The position numbers and the translations under genes were made by a program. Of a stretch of DNA of 64,000 nt, positions 1 to 11,789 are shown piece after piece (position 1 is the stretch's first letter; each line of letters begins with the position of its first letter). This DNA comes from Simmondsia chinensis (taxonomy: Eukaryota > Streptophyta > Magnoliopsida > Caryophyllales > Simmondsiaceae): the NCBI GenBank assembly GCA_018398585.1, contig JAGTTD010000026.1:377001-441000 (forward strand), written 5' to 3'. The notes below the pieces were generated by a model, which saw nothing but the letters and a program-made list of their open reading frames with translations, had not been told where the DNA came from and did not search any database.

Positions 1-3000
1 GAAGGCCCTTAGCGTTTAACATCATATCAACTGCTTTGTTGATATCTTCAAAATCAAGTTCATTGGTAACAAAGCCATCCAGTTCCAACCCCTGACAATA
101 ATTAACCATAATAACAATGTAAACCTTATCGCTTCATGAAATAAAAGGTGGGCGGCAATTTTCTTTTATTGTTTGTCAGGTAATAATTTACCTTGTTGAA
201 CCAAAGCTCCACAAGCTTAGGAATATCGTACTTGTGTTTGTTGCCTCCATACAAGGTTCCTCTAAAGATGTTGCCATTGAACAAGATTTTAGTCGAATCG
301 AACGTTAAAGTCGAACCCGAATGGAAACCATCTGTTATTATCAACTTTCCCCAAGCCTGCATTTTATTAGAAAAAAAGACGAGACACAATCAGCTTACCC
401 AAATATTCCTATAATCAAGCATGAACTAATCCTTTAAAGAAAAGACATGATCGTTCAAAAACCACTTTTACAATGAAAAGACCATATTAACAAAACACCT
501 TTCGGCAACATGCATAAGCTTCATACGTCACTTCTTCTTTGCCGACACTACACTGAAAGCAATAATCAGCTCCAAGACCATCATCAGTCATCGCATTTAT
601 AACCTGTATTGCATGGAACACATAAATGGAGAGGGGAAAAGGAAAAACTTAGCAATAGATATATGTATGACAGTGGTCGGGCCGGGGGTTCTACGGGTAG
701 ATAGCTTAGCGCTACTCCCATATACACTCTCCTCGCTTAACTACATTGGATTCCGTTACATCCACATGCAATTTATCCCTCAACATCTAAACGAAAATGA
801 ACCCTTAGTGTCAAGCTGACAGCCTTGGTCATTTTTTGGGTGCAAGTGCTCAGACAATAAGCCTTTAAACTAGTTTTGCAATTCAGCATACACAATGCAC
901 CCAAGAAACGATCACCCTCTAATGGGAGATCCTCCTAACCCCCGCCTCCGAACCCTTAAAGGCTGATAGGCATCCTATTGAGGATAACGACTCCGAAATG
1001 AATGAGTTACGTTTATTAGGGAAAGTGTGGGATAAAGATGTCACATTGGCTTTCCTAAAATGTTACATTCTGAAAAATAAAGTATTGTTACATGATTCAA
1101 CTATATCAAACTATCTGACGTGGTATGAGGCTATTATAAAATATGAGATTCATGAAGATAGCTGGACTAGAAGAAACTTTAGTACATTTATACTTTTAAA
1201 TTGTGTAGATATTAATTTATCCTTTAGATATATTGAGTTGAGTTTTATATTTGTACAAATTTTCCTATTCTTATAAGATTTCCGTTTAGTTAGATTTCTT
1301 TTTAGTTTAGATTTTGTATTCTTATTCAAACCGATCTTGTTTAGGGATTGTTATTCTTCCAAGTTTAGGGATTTCTTTCGGTGGATTTCGTATACGTCCG
1401 TTCGAGTCAAATTCAAGCAACACCCGTTTGTGTATTTACAAACTCAATAATTTTGAAACCCACTTCCGTCCTGTGTCACTATCTACAGGTACTTTAGAGT
1501 TTGTTTGATACATTTTTCCATTTGCAATTTTTAAATTTTTGGAAACTAAAAAGCGGATTTTTGAAAGAAATCTTTTTTCTTGTTTTTCGTTTTCTATTTT
1601 TAATTTTCACTCAAACACATAATAAATTAAGAAAAACCAAAAGCAAAAAAAAAAAAAAAAAAAAAAAACATTTTCAATGTATTATTTTTAAATTTCAAGC
1701 AACCAAAAAAAATAATGAATAGTAAATTATACAAAGCATGCTCTAGATTTACCTCACTAACACTTTTGTCCGGATAGTCATTCGGGTTGATGAAGTCAGT
1801 CATTCCAAATTGTTTCCTGGTTGCACAACGATGTATACAAATTTAGGTAACCATTCATGTATAAGATGAAATAAGTTCGGGTCAGAAGATCACACACTAC
1901 AGATTTAGGTAAAAATTAATATACATGATTTTACGTGGAAAGCCTATCACAACTACAGATAAAAATCACGGAAGCCCATTAGTCTGTCATCCACGATAAA
2001 ATTTTAAATTATAATATTTTATCATAACCCAAAACCCTGCTCACACAACAAACTCCCCACAAATGTAGATTTCGTACATATAGAACTACAAAGAATTGTA
2101 AATTCTCAATTAAATCATATGAGAATGACTCTCTTCTTACTTTGGTCTGACAAACTCAAAAATGACGTGAAGCAATCAAGAACATAACATAATAATCAAT
2201 TTTCACACTCCCTAATTACCCTCGTTGTGGCTGGTTTTTTTCTTTCTCATTGTCACATTATGGGCCGTTTGGGTGTGGTTAGGCCTATTTTGGCCTTATT
2301 GGGTTTGCGTCGTTTGAGGCAGGTCTTGTCGAGTGTTTGTCATCAGGATTACCCTTTTCTAGTGATTTTCTCTTTTTTATTTCCTGTTACGCTCTTGTTT
2401 ATTTTGCAGGAGTTTTACCAATTATCAATAAAAATTTAATATAACTACATCTCACCAAAATCTCATTTGTTTCTTTTTCCTTCTCATAATCAATTCATTT
2501 TTCCATAGTAAATGAAAACATTAATATTCAAAAACTTGAAATTTAGTATCTCTATTTTATAACTAATTCAAATAAAATCCATTAGATTAAAAAAAATGGG
2601 TTAATTATATTTAATACCCAAGGTTTAATGAATCTGACGGTTAGTCAATCAAAATTTATCTTATAATATAATCTTTTAATATAATATCACACTTTCAGCA
2701 TACAGTATCATCCCTCCATGTATGACAGCGAATTTGATGACATCACCCTTTCATCGTATGACGTCAACTTTGTGTTAAATCCGATTCAAGTATCATAAAT
2801 TATTAGACTTAAAAAATATATATATTTATTTCACTGTAATAGCTAAGGGGTCTTTCAAGATGCCAGCTTCTCAAGTTGGAGGTCCTCAGATACAGCTGCC
2901 CTTTAGGGTAGCACCCTGAAGGAAGAAAGCTGTGCAAATCCAACCCCCCCCCCCCCCCCCACCAAAAAAAAAAAAAAACCTTACTTATGCGGGAGCCCTT

Positions 3001-6000
3001 CAGGTACTGGAATTGTTATTGTTGTTGTAGCTACACTACATAAACTTAAGTAATTACCATAGTCCTTTTTTTCCGGGACGACATCGACACCAATGATTCT
3101 TGCTGCTTCGCTCCGCCGTGCCGCCTCTACCACCTTTTGATACAAAAATTACATAATTTTATTAATAAATAATTTTCATCTAAATTAAAACCAATATTAA
3201 CAAACAAATTTGTTGAATAAATTCAACATTTACTCTTATCATAAATATATTTATTTATTCCAATCATTAAATAGTTAACAATAAAAAATTATTAATTTAT
3301 TCATAATGATAATTATTTAACAGTAAGATATAAAGTAATGACGTTATATGTTTGTATTAGGAGGCTATCGTTAGATGCAAGCGACCTAAATTCAATCTTA
3401 CTTATGACTAAATTGACATAATATAAATAATATAAAGATTAAGTTAAAATAATTTAATATCTAAACATTAAATTAATATAGTGAATAAAATATAAGATCT
3501 TGTGTTGTAAAAAAAAAAAAAAAATTATTAATACCGCGCAGCCAACTATTCCCAACCCGAATACGACAACTGTTTTTCCCTTTTCGATGTTTGCAACCTT
3601 CCAAGCAGCACCAAGCCCTGCAATATGGCATCAATGTGTAATCAAAATACAAACTCGAGATAGATAAAGAAATTCGAACTGACTAATTGAGGCCCCAGTT
3701 TCAAATATAGTGTTTTTAAAATACTTTTTAAAATAAGCTGTGTAAAGAATTTAGTTTTGCATCTTTTTCAGCTTAGCTATGAAACAATTTTTTCTTCTTC
3801 TTGTTTGAGTTGTAAAAAAGCATGTAAAAGATTCTTTCTGTCAATCAAAAGAAAGCCTTACAGCCAGCTAGAGCTTTTTCGCAATTTTAAGCTGGTAAAA
3901 AGTTAAACCAAATGCAGTCTAAGTATAAAAGAAGTGCTGGCTGGAGAGGAAGAAAGAATATAACTGCGGATGGCATACACACACAAAGTAAAATCATATG
4001 CACTATAGTCAAAGTTACGTGATTACCTGTGGAAACTCCACAACTCAGAAGGCACGCTAAGCTAGGTCGGATTATATTAATGTCTATTTTTGTTAAGTTT
4101 GTAATGTCCACCACGGTGTACTCGCTGAAACTTGAAACATAGATAAAATGATTAATAGTTTCCCCGTTATCATTACTGAATCGGCTAGTGCCATCCCTTG
4201 GCATCCCAGTCTCTACATTGAATGGGAAATTCGAACATAAATTGCTATTCTCGGATTTGCAATCTACGCATTCCCCACAAACTGCCAGCCAGTTTGTTAC
4301 AACATAATCATTTGGGGAAACGTCCGTGACATTCTCACCCACGCTCTCCACTTTCCTGCATTATTGATTAAGATTTAGTTAGAATTAAGATATTTTCATG
4401 CTCATCTAGGCGACTCGGGTAGACCCATGTACTAGTTAGATCAGGTTATGTCTAGATGAGCCAAACCTGATCGCGGTTGTTAAATTTGGTTTGAAATTAA
4501 TTTTTGGGTAAGTTGCAGATCAATCCTGTAGATTTGATAAATTAGCTTTTCAATCCGCAAACTATATATTTTAATTGTTGTAACTTAGGTTTAGTGAGAT
4601 GGCTTTTGGGCACACCTCTCCTTGATGGAAATTTATTAAACAACTAAAATACCCTTTTTTTTTTTTTAAATAACCTTTAAAAAAAAAACCCTTATTAAAA
4701 TATTATATTTTGTTATGATAATAAATTAAAACACTAAGTTTTATATAAAGGAGCCATAAAACAATAACAAAAGAAATAAAAAATGATAAACGGTATGCAT
4801 TTTAGACAAAATCAAAGTAAAGTCGTACGGCTTTGACCTTGGTTCACAATCGTAGACAATGCCTTGGGGAAACTGCCGAACAAGTGAAATAGGCATTCTA
4901 TCAAGACCTAGATTTGAGAGACAACTAATCTGCGAGGACTTTTTACACAAGGGTGAACAGAAATACATGGACAACCAACTAGCTAGTCCTATAACGGTCT
5001 CTATTTTACCTAAATTCATACACAAAAATTAGAAAAAAGAAGTATTTTTTAATCAAATGATAGCATTTAAAAATAATAAATATTTTACCTTTATAGTAAT
5101 ACTATACACTATTTTCCTTTGGTCAAATGAAATTGCTACTTTTTTATAGGAACATAACCAGTGCCTTAAGGGCTCCCGCCTAGGCAGGGTCTGGAGGGGG
5201 CTGACGTACGCAGCCTTCCCCCTTCAGGGTGTCAACCTGAAGAGAGGCTGTTTCCCAGTGCCCCCAACCTGAGGGTGAGGACTTCTCAGGAGGTCACCCA
5301 TCCTGCTATTTTTTATAATAACTAAAAATGAATAAGTTGAGAATTACCCAACAGCCTCGTGTCCGAAAATTGTAGGGAAATTAAAGTTCTGCAAGAAACA
5401 AAAGAAGGAAGTGAACTAGTTAAAACTGTACATGAAAATTTACCTAATCACTGAAGAGTTCTGAGAATAAAGTCATGTTTAAGTTTGAATACCTCGTCTT
5501 GCCACACAGTGAGGTCGCTGTGGCAGACCGCGGTGCATATGATTTTAATACGAACTTCATAAGCTTTGGGTGGTGCCACTATGATATCCTCTATCTGGTA
5601 CGGCTGCCCCGCTTCTCGACCAACCGCAGCTGCCATCCATCGCAAACAACCAACAAACAGTTCCATATTGTTTAGAATTTCCTCCCAAGAAACAAATTGT
5701 GTGCATATTTTTTGATCCAGTAAAATAAACATTCTAAAATTTAGAAAAGTAATATATATATATATATATGTCACAATTCTTCTAAGAAGGTGAGAATATG
5801 CGAGGGACAAATCTAAGATTGACCTCTTTTTTATTAGATAAAAAAAAAAAAAAAAAAAAAGAAATCTCTGCCCTCTCCCCTTCCCTTCCATCCCCCAACT
5901 CTTCCTTATTCTCTCTCTCACCCCACCACACACCGCTGCCCACCACCACCTCTTCTTTTCCTCTCTCTTCCAATACTCCTCTTGCCGCCACCTTGGCTCG

Positions 6001-6794
6001 GATGACGGGGTGAAGGGATATGGGAAAAGGAGGGGCAGCGGACAGATGCTAGCCGCAGCGAGTGCCGAGGGTGAAGGGTTATTGGGTGGGGCAGAAAGAA
6101 GTGTTAGAAGAGAGAGGAGAGTAGGGGCGCCGGCAGCGACAGGCGGCCTGAGTGAGAGAGAGAAAATAAGGGTTCAGGGGTGGGGGAGGGGAGGAGAAGG
6201 GGTTGAGAAATTTTTATTGCATTTTATTTTTCTTATCTCATAAAAAAAAGGGGCCAATTTTGTCCATCTATTGTAATATACGACCAAAATTTGTTCGTCA
6301 CTCTCTCACATTCTCATAAAAATTGTGACACATATATATGTTTATTTACTCAATTCTGTGTCAAATATTAAAACAAATTATAATTAGTATTTAAAATATA
6401 ATATTAAATAATTAACATGGACGGGTATGAATAATCATTTGGTACTCACGTTAAAGCGAGTGCAGGGCGAGTACCGCCTATTGGATACTCGCAAGTAATG
6501 AAGCTAGTATGTGCATAAGTTTGTACCTATTGGGGTAGATATGGTTACCTATTTCGTATCCATGGTAGATAATGGAGCGAGCATGGGTGCGAATTTGGGG
6601 TGGCGGATATATGGGTATGGAGGAGGCAGTACTTCCCCCACCTGCCCCGCCTTATTACCATCGTTATCCGCAACCAAAGGCATATATATATATGTATTCG
6701 TTACTGCATGCAATATGAGCAAACAAAAATGAAGAAAAAGAGATTAACCTTTGCAACGAATAGGCTTTCCAACAGTGTCGCTAATGATGGACAT
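1..6794 (-). CDS. Alcohol dehydrogenase-like gene 1, ten exons, 3' end cut by window edge
   Basis: Zinc-dependent medium-chain alcohol dehydrogenase, plant ADH-like subfamily, presumably a cytosolic NAD-dependent oxidoreductase. Exons on the minus strand: 6749-6794, 5493-5629, 5348-5388, 4027-4355, 3535-3617, 3058-3133, 1753-1816, 499-603, 192-356 and 1-91 (partial), with GT-AG junctions. The start ATG at 6792-6794 opens [15 protein letters not shown]. Catalytic zinc ligands are visible in ICTAVCHSD (exon 2), FGHEAVG (exon 3) and LLSCGVSTG (exon 4). The structural zinc loop is [15 protein letters not shown] (exon 4). The Rossmann nucleotide motif is FGLGIVG (exon 5). Oddity: exon 7 is 64 nt, whereas the paralogue at 59829-61982 has 65 nt after an equally long exon 6. 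The frame is therefore lost at the exon 6/7 junction unless this is a sequence error. The family call is firm; functionality is doubtful. Confidence 0.9.
604..1752 (-). other. Intron 7 of ADH-like gene 1
   Basis: This intron of about 1.15 kb lies between exons 7 and 8; the matching intron of gene 2 (60552-60765) is only 214 bp. The extra sequence is therefore probably inserted DNA. I could not identify it. It holds a long A run at about 1646-1669 and no coding sequence I can support. Confidence 0.5.
1817..3057 (-). other. Intron 6 of ADH-like gene 1
   Basis: Parts of this intron still align by eye with intron 6 of gene 2. The sequence flanking exon 7 and the AT-rich stretch near 2540-2600 match 60840-60890 and 61770-61850. 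It contains a SINE at about 2853-3034 that gene 2 lacks. The rest shows no recognisable feature. Confidence 0.5.
2853..3034 (+). mobile_element. Au-like SINE, copy A, in intron 6
   Basis: A short non-autonomous retroposon, transcribed by RNA polymerase III in intact family members. It shares the body seen at 58421-58557, namely AGGGTAGCACCCTGAAGG, GGGAGCCCTTCAGG and a TTGTTATTGTTGTTGTAG end. The TTG-rich 3' end and this body resemble plant Au-type SINEs. A run of 17 C followed by an A run (2944-2977) interrupts the body. Edges are approximate. Confidence 0.65.
3134..4026 (-). other. Introns 4 and 5 of ADH-like gene 1 with exon 5 between
   Basis: Intron 5 (3134-3534) and intron 4 (3618-4026) flank exon 5 (3535-3617), which carries the nucleotide-binding motif. 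Intron 5 aligns with the sequence downstream of 61982 in gene 2, which supports a tandem duplication that included introns. I see no repeat or regulatory element in either intron. Confidence 0.5.
4356..5347 (-). other. Intron 3 of ADH-like gene 1
   Basis: The intron lies between the exon encoding FGHEAVG and the exon encoding the structural zinc loop. It holds a minus-strand SINE at about 5150-5312. The remainder is AT-rich, with T and A runs at about 4650-4690. No coding sequence beyond the flanking exons is supported. Confidence 0.5.
5150..5312 (-). mobile_element. Au-like SINE, copy B, in intron 3
   Basis: On the minus strand this copy keeps a fuller 5' part, with GGGTGACCTCCTGAGAAGTC, then GGGAAACAGCCTCT, AAGGCTGCGTACG and GGCGGGAGCCCTTAAGGCAC. 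These are the hallmarks of Au-type plant SINEs, and the copy is clearly related to the copies at 2853 and 58421. The 3' TTG repeats are missing here. Edges are approximate. Confidence 0.7.
5630..6748 (-). other. Intron 1 of ADH-like gene 1
   Basis: This is a 1.1 kb first intron. It contains an A run at about 5841-5860, then a strand-asymmetric stretch that is C/T-rich to about 5960 and G/A-rich at about 6000-6220. The right half of an hAT-family element follows at about 6340-6665. The GC-rich part resembles neither flanking intron and is probably inserted DNA of unknown type. Confidence 0.5.
6340..6665. mobile_element. Relic of the hAT family also found at 43586-51125
   Basis: The order of sequence matches the right half of the intact element at about 50870-51125. 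It has an AT-rich lead, then alternating GGGTA and TACCC blocks, then a terminal stretch that reads GATGGTAATAAGGCGGGGC on the minus strand. The intact copy reads GATGGCAATGGAGCGGGGC there. It is an old, degenerate copy; the left half and target duplication are not visible. Confidence 0.6.
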
Positions 6795-6883
6795 GTTTTC
6801 CGACGTCGCTAACTCTCTCTCTATTAATTAAGTGTTTGTAAGTGTTTATGCTTTGCTTTACGAAGTGTGCATGGCAACCCTTG

Positions 6884-6892
6884 TATTTATAG
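6884..6892 (-). promoter_or_regulatory. TATA box of ADH-like gene 1
   Basis: The minus strand reads CTATAAATA about 90 bp upstream of the ATG at 6794, the usual distance for a plant core promoter with a short leader. The stretch between it and the ATG holds no other ATG that I noticed. The role is inferred from sequence and position only. Confidence 0.55.
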
Positions 6893-6894
6893 TA

Positions 6895-8462
6895 AGAGGA
6901 AAGGAGAAGAGATAGTACTCCATAAAAAATAAAAAATAAATAAATAAAATGCATGATATGGACAAAATTCAAGTCATCAAAAGTTGAAAAATATAATTTA
7001 TAAAATACTAAAACAAAGTTTTGAAAAGAGTTTATTAATGTATATTTATCATCGAAGTGTCCTGTTATTTGAATGGATATAACTAAATATTTTAGTTTGA
7101 AAATTTGTTATCAGCTGGGTACCATTCGTGGTTTCCTGGCCTTTAGGATCGGTGGACAAAGTTGACACAGGGGCTCCATCTTAAAACTAATTGGCATTAG
7201 GTGCAGTGGCCCACTAATAATGTGGATTCCTTAACGTCATTGGCTATAAACTTTTGATGCAATCTAACAAATTTTTGTTAGATAATTCTAATATGACATG
7301 TGCTTCATGCATATATGTGCACCACATCTCGTATTGGGAAAAAAAGTTCAGTTGGACTTGATAATCAAGACGACTTAGCTCGACCTGCCACGTTGGAGGG
7401 TCAATTCATTACGGACTGGTCAGTTATCCTTGATAAAATAAAATTAAGGGTCATTACTTGGTTTCAAGCACTGTTTGGTTGTTCTGGCGTATCCATCTAT
7501 CACGGCATGAAGAGCGCTAATAGATTGATCTCCACACATACCCCTAGATCCAGATCTAGGATGTTTTGTCAAATTGGTCACTCCGAAAATCCTAGTGTTG
7601 TTGCCGACCATTTTCGAAGTTATGCCTTTTGTATGCCCGAACTTGATCATGGTCTGCAACCCAGATGAAGCCACCGTTATTAAGGACCACCTTCAAAGTT
7701 GGCCCTCATGTATGCCTGGCCTTGATTAGGATGCACAACCAGCTAAGTTTCGAGAATGACATTTTAATGTTTTAATTTTTACTTTCATCAATTGGAAGAT
7801 ATTACGTACTATTTGAGGATTCAATCCTCTTCTAACTTATCAAAAAAATAAAATAAAATCAAACTCGTTACTATAGAGGGCTAGGTCATGAGCATAAAAT
7901 TTTCATTTAAACCAAGATCAACCTGATACATTAGCTAACCTGTAAAACGGTTTGATGCATGTTTGATCGATATCAGACCAATTACAGGTGCTCTCTATTA
8001 CAATGTATGCTCTAACTTAACGATTGATATTATACTCACTATTTCCCATGTCAAAGGTTCAAAGCCGCCAAGCATTAATTTTTTGAACATTTTAATTCAT
8101 TTTCAAGCACTATAAAACTTTATATATAAGAGTGCTGCTACATCCCATGAGAAATCATGTACGAATTGGGCAAGAATACCAAAAAAATAAAGAAAAAAAA
8201 GCGGACAAATACATGACAGAGGAGAAAGAAAACTGTTTTTTCTTTTTTTTTTCAATTCTCTAGTCGGTTCTCGTGACCCCTATCATTTTCCTATATATAA
8301 TATACTAATACCAATGAATTTATAATCTTTTACTAAGTTATGATTTTTTTGGAAAACATTAACTTATGGTTTTATTTAACTGCTACGAATTTGATTTTAT
8401 TAGTGTGTGTGTGTATATATATATATATAATTACCATTATTTTTTATTATAAATATAGATCC
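6895..8462. other. Upstream intergenic DNA with a possible LINE 3' end
   Basis: No gene is supported here. At about 7785-7858 the plus strand has GAGGATTCAATCCTC, then CTTATC and an A-rich tail. This is the stem-loop plus TTATC-A(n) form shared by other LINE ends in the window, so it is probably the end of a 5'-truncated LINE. A short GT/AT microsatellite lies at about 8402-8430. Confidence 0.45.
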
Positions 8463-8471
8463 CAATTTGTT

Positions 8472-9390
8472 GAATAAATTACCAACTTGGCACCTTTTGC
8501 AAAAAAAATTACCAAAATGGTATAGTTGAAAAAATATTTACCAAAATGGCACACTTTACTGTAGCGTCAATAGGAAACGCCGTTTGAAACGGCGTTCGTT
8601 GAGTAGGGGGAGACGGGACCTGTCGGACGCCATCAGAAACGGCGTACGGACGCCGTTAAACCACACACCTTTGTATAAAGTAGAAAAAATTAACAATAAA
8701 ATGATAAAATAAAGTAGAAAAAATTTTAGTAGAGTTACATTATTTAATGTATAAAGTAATAAAAAGAAAAAAAATGCAGAATAAATTACCAAAGTGGCAC
8801 CTTTTGCAAAAAAAAACTTACCAAAATGGCATAGTTGAAAAAAATATTTACCAAAATGGCAAACTTTACTATAGCGTCAATATGAAATGCCGTTTCAAGT
8901 CATATCTGGCGATATCAGGGACCAATGATATGCTTTGGCATTGTAGAGCTGCATTGCCCTGATAGAGTGTTGCGTCAGTTTGGATTAACGCAACATATTT
9001 CGGATCACATCGACACCCTTTTTCATTACATCAGGGGGTTTTTGTAATCTATTATTACAGTGTATTTTTTTCCTTTTTATTACTTTATACATTAAATAAT
9101 GTAACTCTAATAAATTTTTTTTCTACTTTATTTTATCATTCTATTGTTAATTAAGTTAGGAGGATTATTCATTTTTTCTACTTTATACAAAGGTGTGTGG
9201 TCTAACGGCGTCCGTACGCCGTTTCTGATGGAGTCCGACAAGTCCCGTCTCCCCCTGCTCAACGAACGCCGTTTCAAACGGCGTTTCCTATTGACGCTAC
9301 AGTAAAGTATGCCATTTTGGTAAATATTTTTTCAATTATGTCATTTTGATAATTTTTTTTTGCAAAAGGTGCCAAGTTGGTAAATAACTC
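8472..9390. mobile_element. Mutator-like foldback element 1 with long inverted repeats
   Basis: The element has inverted arms of about 300 bp (about 8472-8775 and 9060-9390). It is flanked by a perfect 9-bp target duplication, CAATTTGTT, at 8463-8471 and 9391-9399. Nine-base duplications and long inverted ends are typical of Mutator-like elements. Each arm carries a periodic motif of the type TTACCAAAATGGCA, then GCGTCAATAGGAAACGCCG and paired ACGGCGT blocks. A third partial copy of the arm start lies inside (about 8785-8895). The central 8900-9060 stretch is unrelated to the arms and could be captured DNA. No transposase is present, so the element is non-autonomous. Confidence 0.85.
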
Positions 9391-9399
9391 CAATTTGTT

Positions 9400-9672
9400 T
9401 AGTAAATAAATTTTCTGAATTCGTCAGTGTTAACAGGCCAGATCGTCTGTCAAGTCATAACCATTTTTCTGTGAAAGGGCCTGCCACATTAAGCTGCCGT
9501 AGGTGTCAAGCTAACCGATTTAGAAAACAAAGCCAAGTTTTTCTTTGTAAGTGGCCATCATTTCAAGTTTTTCTTTGTAAATGGCCATCATTTTGTCCTA
9601 AATTCGGAACATTCATGGAAAACAAATCAATCAAGGATTATATTTGAAGCTCTACTCGCTTTTTTCACCCAG
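9400..9672. repeat. Spacer with a 30-bp direct repeat
   Basis: Between the two foldback elements a 30-bp unit occurs twice in tandem (9534-9563 and 9564-9593). It begins CAAGTTTTTCTTTGTAA, and I see one clear difference between copies. Nothing else is recognised in this spacer. Confidence 0.7.
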
Positions 9673-9681
9673 ATTTAGTCA

Positions 9682-10176
9682 GACTTTTTTAGCAAAGTAT
9701 CTTAATTTGAAAAAAAATTTAGCAAAATATCACCCTTTGGAAAATATTTAGCAAAATATCACAGTTTACTATTCACTAGCGGGTGCACGCCATTTGAGAT
9801 GTAGTGCAAGCTAAAGAGCATGGTTGCACGACGACCCAAGCATCGTACACCCAACCCGTGACTCCTTGCACATAGGTCCCTGCACCGTTGGGCGACGACC
9901 CAAGCGTCGTCCACCCAAACACGGGTTGGGTCTATGATGCTTGGGTCGTCGTGCGTCCACCCAAACACTATGCTTTGGTTGCATGACGACCCGAATGTTG
10001 TGCAACCGTGCGCCTTAGCTTGCACGATGTCCGGGTTGCTGTGCAAAGGTGCAGGACGACCCGGACGTCGTGCACCCACTCGTGAACAGTAAACTGCGAT
10101 ACTTTGCTAAATATTTTCAAAAAGGTGATATTTTGCTAAATTATTTTTCAAATTATGATACTTTGCTAAAAAGTTC
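9682..10176. mobile_element. Mutator-like foldback element 2
   Basis: A 495-bp element with inverted ends of about 95 bp (9682-9778 and about 10080-10176). The 9-bp target duplication is ATTTAGTCA (9673-9681) and ATTTAGTCG (10177-10185), with one mismatch. The ends repeat a TTTAGCAAAATATCA-type motif three times each, the same design as element 1 but a different sequence. The centre is GC-rich, with many copies of GACGACCC and its complement. No coding capacity is supported. Confidence 0.85.
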
Positions 10177-10185
10177 ATTTAGTCG

Positions 10186-10632
10186 TGGTGTGAACTTAGG
10201 TTTCGAGCGATTGCTTTTTGTTTCTTTGAATTTTCGATCTTTATTTTCTCTATTGGTTTTTACTCTTTAAATAAACTCTTATGCCAGTAAAAAGTTTCTT
10301 TCCACCCTATTAATTATTCAAAAAAAAAAAAAAAAAAGGCGAATCGCAATTCAAGGAATGGTTTCCTTAGCATGTGATGTTTTGGACAATCGAATTTGAA
10401 AATTTTTTATATTTGCATATTGGATTTATTGTTCTACAAATCATATGTAATATTTTTTAGAAAGTATTTCTTAAACTGACACCCACATCACTTTTTGTAT
10501 TTGATGGCGGCTTACATTAATTTAAACTTTTTATAAAATTTCTTGATTAGAATTATTTATATTTGTATGACATAATATTAAACTAAAATCTTAAACAAAA
10601 TTTTAAATTTATACTTTTGATAATTATATAAT
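10186..10632. other. Spacer with an A-rich retroposon-like end
   Basis: At about 10300-10338 the plus strand ends in TTATTC followed by a run of 18 A. This may be the 3' end of another short LINE copy. The remaining sequence to the Copia target duplication at 10633 is AT-rich and shows nothing else. Confidence 0.35.
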
Positions 10633-10637
10633 ATTTA

Positions 10638-11585
10638 TGTTGTGATTTAGCCTTATAACTTTTAGATCTTAAAGAAAACTTCGACAATGCGTTATAAAAT
10701 CTCAGATCTAACTTTGAACATGTAACTGCAGTGTAGCAAGTATCAAACTCAAACACACAACGACAATACCAAGATTTTGCGTGGTTCAGCCTTATAATAA
10801 GGACCTACATCCACGGCTCCCTATTTCTAGGGAAGTCTCTTCTTATTAGTCAAAGTTCAAGATATTACAGACCAAAGAACAGCAAATAACAACTTATACA
10901 GGCAATATCCTTCAAGCTTCTACGGTAGAAACCCTAACCGAAACAAGAACACAGAGTAACGAGAAAGAATACTCACAACCGAAGCCAACAAGGGCTTCTT
11001 AATGCTCCAAACTACCAAGAATCGGACTAGGAAGCCTTCACACCCACGGATGAGGAAGATCGCCTTCGATCTCCTCAAGATCTCCTCAGAAACGAGAGAG
11101 AGAAGCGGTGGCCGATGAAAAAGGGAGAAAATGAAAAATGATGTACGGGAACCCTAAAATGGGTGCCCTTATATAAGCACACACAAGGCAATCCGTGGCA
11201 AAGCCTCGCAGTCGATCTCAGCCGTTCACGCATCACAAATCAACGGTCCAGATCTTCCCAAAAGAAACACAAACAGGCGCTCCAGATGGCTGACGCGTGT
11301 CAGCCATCAGTTAACAGAATTGGGAAGCTTCCTCAGGAGGCTTCGGGCAGCACGGGAAAAAGCACTGGCAGGGGCACGGTCAAGTAAATAAAGCAACCGG
11401 GCAGGGGCAAATTGGTCATCACATTTTATGCCCTGATTTAACATATTAAACTCTACCCTTTACATATTAAAAAATTTACAACACATGCCACTCAATATTA
11501 CATCCTTTGATCTATAATATTTGAGCACTACTTGACTAATCAATAATCGACATAGTTAAGTCATATAGGGACCAATTATACAATA
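10638..11585 (-). repeat. 3' LTR of the Copia element
   Basis: It starts TGTTGTGATTTAG on the plus strand and ends CAATA, where the other LTR keeps CAACA. On the minus strand a TATA box, CTTATATAAGG, lies at about 11167-11180. Confidence 0.9.
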
Positions 11586-11789
11586 ATTCTCCACCTTGGT
11601 ACCTATATGAGTTAACTACTAAACATTCCCTTGTAATAAGGAGCAAACACACTTGATTGGTCATCCATGATTCCAATCACTTTGAACCAAGTTAATACAT
11701 TTGAGTAACTTGTCCAAAGTCACAATTTCAGTGTCCATATCGACTGGATTTACATCAATGCCCTTAAGAGGTTGAATTGTATACAATGA

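Noticed and set aside
5448..5933. A long minus-strand frame over exon 2 of ADH-like gene 1
   Set aside because: Only 5493-5629 is exon; the rest is intron read through, including an A run that gives poly-Phe.
7300..7668. A 122-codon plus-strand open frame upstream of ADH-like gene 1
   Set aside because: No motif, no splice context and unremarkable composition; it lies in repeat-like DNA that ends with a LINE-type tail.
9759..10079. Minus-strand frames with repeated Arg/His/Cys inside foldback element 2
   Set aside because: They follow the repeated GACGACCC words of the element core and have no codon or domain signal.
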